From NCBI GenBank assembly GCA_963170055.1, contig CAUJGJ010000242.1:2456977-2520976 (forward strand): a stretch of DNA of 64,000 bases. The letters are read 5' to 3'. Shown here in pieces: positions 60,471 to 64,000 of the stretch. Each line of letters opens with the position of its first letter. Position 1 is the stretch's first letter. Below the pieces are notes generated by a model, which saw nothing but the letters and a program-made list of their open reading frames with translations, was not told the origin of the DNA and did not search any database. The translations under genes were made by a program, and so were the position numbers. The DNA comes from Halisarca cf. caerulea. Its lineage: Eukaryota; Porifera; Demospongiae; Chondrillida; Halisarcidae.

Positions 60471-60811
60471 TACTGCAGAGCATACACACAAGGATGTTCT
60501 CCACGCACATTCATATGTTTCTTTCATCGTCCTATTGCTGAATGGTCCACCTCTGCCTGACACTGAAACCCAGACGTAATAGACTGTTCCTTGCTTGAGA
60601 CTTGTCAGCCTTTTAGAAGTGGCATAACTAGGTGAAAACCCGCAGGCACGAGTTCTGTCTGCTGTTGGTGCTGAAATAGTTCCTTCACTTGTGCTGTAAC
60701 ATATTGTGTAAGTCCTGCCTGTATCCAATGCATTCCATGTTACGTCAATATAATTTAGTCCAGCAGTAAGAGTAACACCTTTGACGTTGCTGAGCACTGT
60801 CGGCACGAGAG
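52832..60811 (-). CDS. Gene E (5' incomplete): FN3 single-pass membrane receptor
   Basis: Exons in transcript order: 60811-60509, 56691-56398, 55515-55237, 54990-54718, 54307-53960, 53864-53672, 52889-52832, giving 1748 nt beginning in phase 1. Each of the first five encodes one FN3 domain: a first one with [12 protein letters not shown] and ACG cysteines as in A-D; one close to the VTSLQV...LNITWGP type; then three more divergent domains. The membrane exon has a helix starting [20 protein letters not shown] and ending before YLSKHIGR, with a Pro inside. The last exon adds a short tail ending DEVQ. Intron phases match A-D (phase 1, then phase 2 before the tail). No signal exon was found upstream of 60811; it may be a tiny exon in 60812-64000 or beyond. 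The gene points toward D (tail to tail, 1.1 kb apart). Confidence 0.75.
52933..53080. repeat. (TG)n microsatellite
   Basis: TG tract inside the last intron of gene E, close to the tail exon acceptor. Confidence 0.95.
53672..53864 (-). CDS. Gene E transmembrane exon
   Basis: Acceptor ATTCCAG, then [17 protein letters not shown] and the helix. Read straight through, it ends PQNV-stop, but the stop is formed by a GTAAGG donor in phase 2, the same arrangement as in A-D. The exon is therefore taken to end at 53672 and splice to 52889. Confidence 0.72.
57085..57315 (-). repeat. Dispersed repeat, CGCAGGTAGGTTATGGCAG family, reverse copy
   Basis: Ends AATCTGCCATAACTTACCTG, the reverse complement of the start of 6566-7470, and contains CAACGTGATAATTAGTATTG, shared with 58870-58890. 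Confidence 0.55.
58125..58975 (-). repeat. Dispersed repeat, CGCAGGTAGGTTATGGCAG family, reverse copy
   Basis: The right end (58880-58975) closely matches 57220-57315. The rest is more divergent. Confidence 0.5.
59867..59989. mobile_element. Foldback element with near-perfect 50-bp arms
   Basis: Arms begin ATTAGTTATATCCTGTCCAG and include GCTGCAGCAGAAATACAGTG. The core is GACCGAGGGCGAAGCCCGAG. Compact palindromic MITEs look like this. Confidence 0.8.
60331..60467. repeat. CA/CGCA array
   Basis: CA repeats with several CGCA blocks, 40 bases into the intron after the first gene E exon seen. Confidence 0.95.
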
Positions 60812-60998
60812 CTACATGGAGGTGGGTTCATGGTTAACATTGCAAAGACCATCAGAATCTTACTCTCATTTAGAGCATCTACAAATGTTTATCCACTTGC
60901 ACACTCAAAGTGAATACATGAATAGTATAATGAAAAGTACATAAGGCACTTGATGCAGGCATATACACACCCGCACACGTATGTATGAACACATGCAT

Positions 60999-60999
<1 letters not shown>

Positions 61000-61062
<63 letters not shown>

Positions 61063-61067
61063 ACATA

Positions 61068-61139
<72 letters not shown>

Positions 61140-61156
61140 AAACACACACAAAACCA

Positions 61157-61200
<44 letters not shown>

Positions 61201-61210
61201 AACACAAATA

Positions 61211-61265
<55 letters not shown>

Positions 61266-61274
61266 ACACACACA
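61000..61274. repeat. (CA)n array
   Basis: About 275 bp of CA repeats with a few interruptions, upstream of the first gene E exon seen. Confidence 0.95.
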
Positions 61275-62560
61275 GAAAGAGAGACAGACACACGCCAAAA
61301 TCAACACCCTTTTTGGAACTTCACTATTGCAATTGAGTACAAGACAGATTATATAAAGCAATAATAAAGGAGTCACAGAATAAGAATGAGTGCCAACACA
61401 TCCGTTGACGATATGGCACACTAGAGCCATCTTAGTGACATCAAGAATAGAAAATCGTGTGCACATGTGGGCCATGTCCACATTTGTCATGATAGGGCTC
61501 CTCAGTTTGCATAGTGATGAAATATTATATTTCGGCGACTATAAAATATGTGTCACGCATTTATCTTGTGATTCGTGCTGTTATTCGGGCGTACACGAAT
61601 GCCGAATCCGTGTTTAGTGACGTTTTTTGTCGTCACCGATGCTCTGTCACATGTTGACATGTGACTAAACTTTAAAGTTCTTTAGAATTTTAGTTTTGCG
61701 CTGTGTGCTACATGAGGGAACAAGGCTAAGACGGTTTTATAGTACCAACTGTGAGTTATTGACACGATCTAACTTTTCCATGTTGCGTATTCTTAATTTC
61801 GACTCCTGTCTCAAGTTATGTGCGCCTGAAGTTTCAATTTTCTGGGCTGATTTCACCGATCTCGGCTTTGGAAAGGAATGACAAAATACTCAACATGGAC
61901 AACTTAGTAAATACTTCGCTTTTGTCATTTATGTAAAAATATATCCCAGAAGCCGTTCCACCATGCAGCACACAGGGAAATTCCTTCACGCATAGGTGTA
62001 AGGAAAACCTTCGTAGCACCTTCAACATAGACAGTAGTCGTTAAAAACCATGTTCAACGAGAAGTTTACATGTCTGCTAACTACAAACGTCCTTCTTCGA
62101 TATTCTACAACTTGTACAAGTTGAGAACAGAAGTTGTAAAAATGACCGAAATTTTCACACCTTCGAATTAGCACGGACATGTCCCACATGCGTGACTACG
62201 AAATATATTTCTGCACAGCTTCTGGGTCTTTGTGTCCCCGGGGTCTCTTGTCCACACTTATTGGTGTAACCTGAGCTTTGCAGATGCCGTCGACTCACTG
62301 TGCAGCAGTGGCTGGAGTTCATTAGTGACACTTGACTGATCGGCTAGAACATGGAGGCATCTGGTAATCCTCAGAAAGGTGCAGTAAACACTGCAAGAGT
62401 TCCTCTAGGTTTACTGCTGACCAGGTGGAACGATGGCGAGTACTCAAATTCAAACCACGTGGTGGTGTAGTGTCAAAAAGGCAGCAAATTGCTTCCTCCT
62501 CAGCAGTACGTGGTGCCCGCCATTTTTGTGACATATCACACCAACACACGTGCGTGAACA

Positions 62561-62653
62561 CACACACATGCGCGTGCGCGCACACACACACACACACACA
62601 TACGTGCTCACACACACACACACACACACACGCACACACACACAGACACACAC
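62561..62653. repeat. (CA)n tract with CGCG interruptions
   Basis: CA tract with GCGCGTGCGCGC near its start. Confidence 0.9.
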
Positions 62654-63407
62654 ATTCACGTGGGTGTGAGTAAGACGTGGGTGTGAGTGAGAATAATCAG
62701 TCAGGGCTTTCTGGCATTGAGGTACATGTACACACTTATGTATGTGTCAGGTAAGCTGGTTGTTGGCTGAATCAGGGTGATTTATACTCAACATAGCGGA
62801 AAGGATCCCAACGGGTGGTTGGATACAGGAGATTGTCATATATTCCAGTGTTATATAAACAAGAACACTACAGCACTTTATTTTGTCACCCACCTGCTAC
62901 CAAGAGAGGAAGGAGTACTTGTTCAACTTTTCCAAAGTTCATGTACATCTTTCTTGAAGATCCGAAGTACGCATTAAAGTATAATTCCATCTGCTAACTA
63001 AATGATCGTGATCTGCATTCCTTTTATACTACATGCAGGTAAGTAGTGCATGCATGTTGGAGTTGTGGAATGTACATAACTCCATTTTCCCACCCGATGT
63101 GTAAAGTGGTATGACTTGCCATGTGTGTTTGTCATGAAGAGACCATCTTCAAATGACATCACCAATGAATCCAAGGTTATATCCTTCAAACTTTCCCTTT
63201 CCTGTTTTGGAAATTTATGTACATATATGTTCCAAAGGCACTTGAGTGACTTTACAGCGCAAGAGTGTTTATGAGAACCTTTCTGAAAAAAGGTTTTTTT
63301 TGTTATTCTGTTCTCTTCTAAATAAACTTTTGGCTTGTCCTAAAGTTAGTTTGTGGCTAGCAAGATCCTGTTTGGTCGGGTCTTTATGCTCCTTCTTCTA
63401 CACAAAA

Positions 63408-64000
63408 CGCAGGTAGGTTATGGCAGATTCCTGGCGAACTTCAAAAGCTCTAGCTTGCCTCTGCGTACAAAGGTGTATATATTAGCCTCTCTATACTTGA
63501 GAACATGTGGTGTCATGTGACCAAGGACTTGAGGAGAGCTCTTTTCCATGAGAAAGTTATGGCAAAAGAGGCGGAGATCTAAACCTCTACCTGTGTGTTT
63601 GAAACGTAGACAAATTATCTTTCAATGACTGAACTTGGAATTCTGATTAGGGGAAGATATTCGGCCTTTCCGTTCAGTTTATGTCACGCTGTTTATTGCC
63701 ACAGCCGTCCTGTTGGACCAGAAAACCTTCGCCATAACAGCCGAGGAGTGGAGCAACATTTTTCCCTAATCAGGAAAGTAACATTAGGGTATGCTGTGTC
63801 TTGCTTTGTAGGTCTTCATCTCCGCCTTTTCGCCATTTTGTTCATTTTGATATGGTTTACGAAAAGCAGTCATGCAACAGGTACAACATGTTTTCAGCTC
63901 TTTGAATTACACAGTAGCAAAATATGAATGTTCAACTCGTTATCTAGATGGTTTGTTGGTGCTTTAAAGCTGTAGCAAGAATAAACAAGACGCTTGGTTA
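63408..64000 (+). repeat. Dispersed repeat, CGCAGGTAGGTTATGGCAG family, cut by window end
   Basis: Starts ACGCAGGTAGGTTATGGCAG and follows 6566-7470 in order, with an internal gap. Confidence 0.55.

Larger units (their letters stand above)
56692..60508 (-). other. Gene E intron 1, 3.8 kb
   Basis: Contains two reverse copies of the family ending CATAACTTACCTGCG (about 57085-57315 and 58125-58975), a foldback element (59867-59989) and a CA/CG array (60331-60467). No FN3 exon was found. Confidence 0.5.
60812..64000. other. Flank upstream of gene E
   Basis: Two CA-rich arrays, then mostly unique AT-rich sequence, then a + strand copy of the CGCAGGTAGGTTATGGCAG family from 63408 that runs off the window. 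No convincing signal-peptide exon for gene E was found on the - strand. Confidence 0.45.

Noticed and set aside
62322..62673. Frames on both strands around 62340-62670 as a possible upstream exon of gene E
   Set aside because: They run into a CA tract and show no signal peptide followed by a phase 1 donor on the - strand.

Overview
The window is metazoan nuclear DNA. Genes are split into many short exons by GT-AG introns, base composition is AT-rich, and introns and spacers are full of (TG)n/(CA)n and (TA)n tracts, minisatellites and short inverted-repeat elements. Very large families of fibronectin type III (FN3) receptors with one-exon-per-domain structure and compact introns suggest a sponge (demosponge-like) genome. 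That assignment is inference; no marker gene here fixes the taxon.

The window holds a cluster of five related single-pass receptor genes, which I call A to E. A (2019-14980), B (16247-28103), C (30286-42764) and D (45093-51699) run head to tail on the + strand. E (52832-60811) lies tail to tail with D on the - strand and its 5' end was not found. I reconstructed the exons from splice sites. In every gene the internal introns are phase 1, so each exon or exon pair is an exchangeable FN3 module. The last intron, between the membrane exon and the cytoplasmic tail, is phase 2. The joined lengths are exact multiples of three: A 1166 aa, B 1162 aa, C 1075 aa, D 876 aa.

The layout is: signal peptide; an Ig domain in C only; a Cys-containing FN3 domain; a run of FN3 domains (11 in A and B, 9 in C, 8 in D, 5 seen in E); one transmembrane helix; a short tail. 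A and B are a recent tandem pair with 15 matching exons, and C and D are a second pair. D has lost two FN3 modules by a deletion that left a frameshifted exon scar. Tails carry Tyr motifs: Y-E-N in A and B, Y-D plus NPAY in C and D, and a Phe at the matching place in E. A and B also share a glutamate inside the membrane helix.

Between exons are a complete-ended Tc1-like element encoding only an N-terminal helix-turn-helix (39702-40379), a TA-flanked inverted-repeat element (12265-12911), a 700 bp non-autonomous family present four times, other dispersed repeats, foldback elements, a 17 bp minisatellite of about 40 copies (16418-17101) and a 33 bp minisatellite (39204-39452). I saw no rRNA, tRNA or CRISPR array. 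The ligand and function of the receptors cannot be read from the sequence; adhesion or recognition is inference from architecture.
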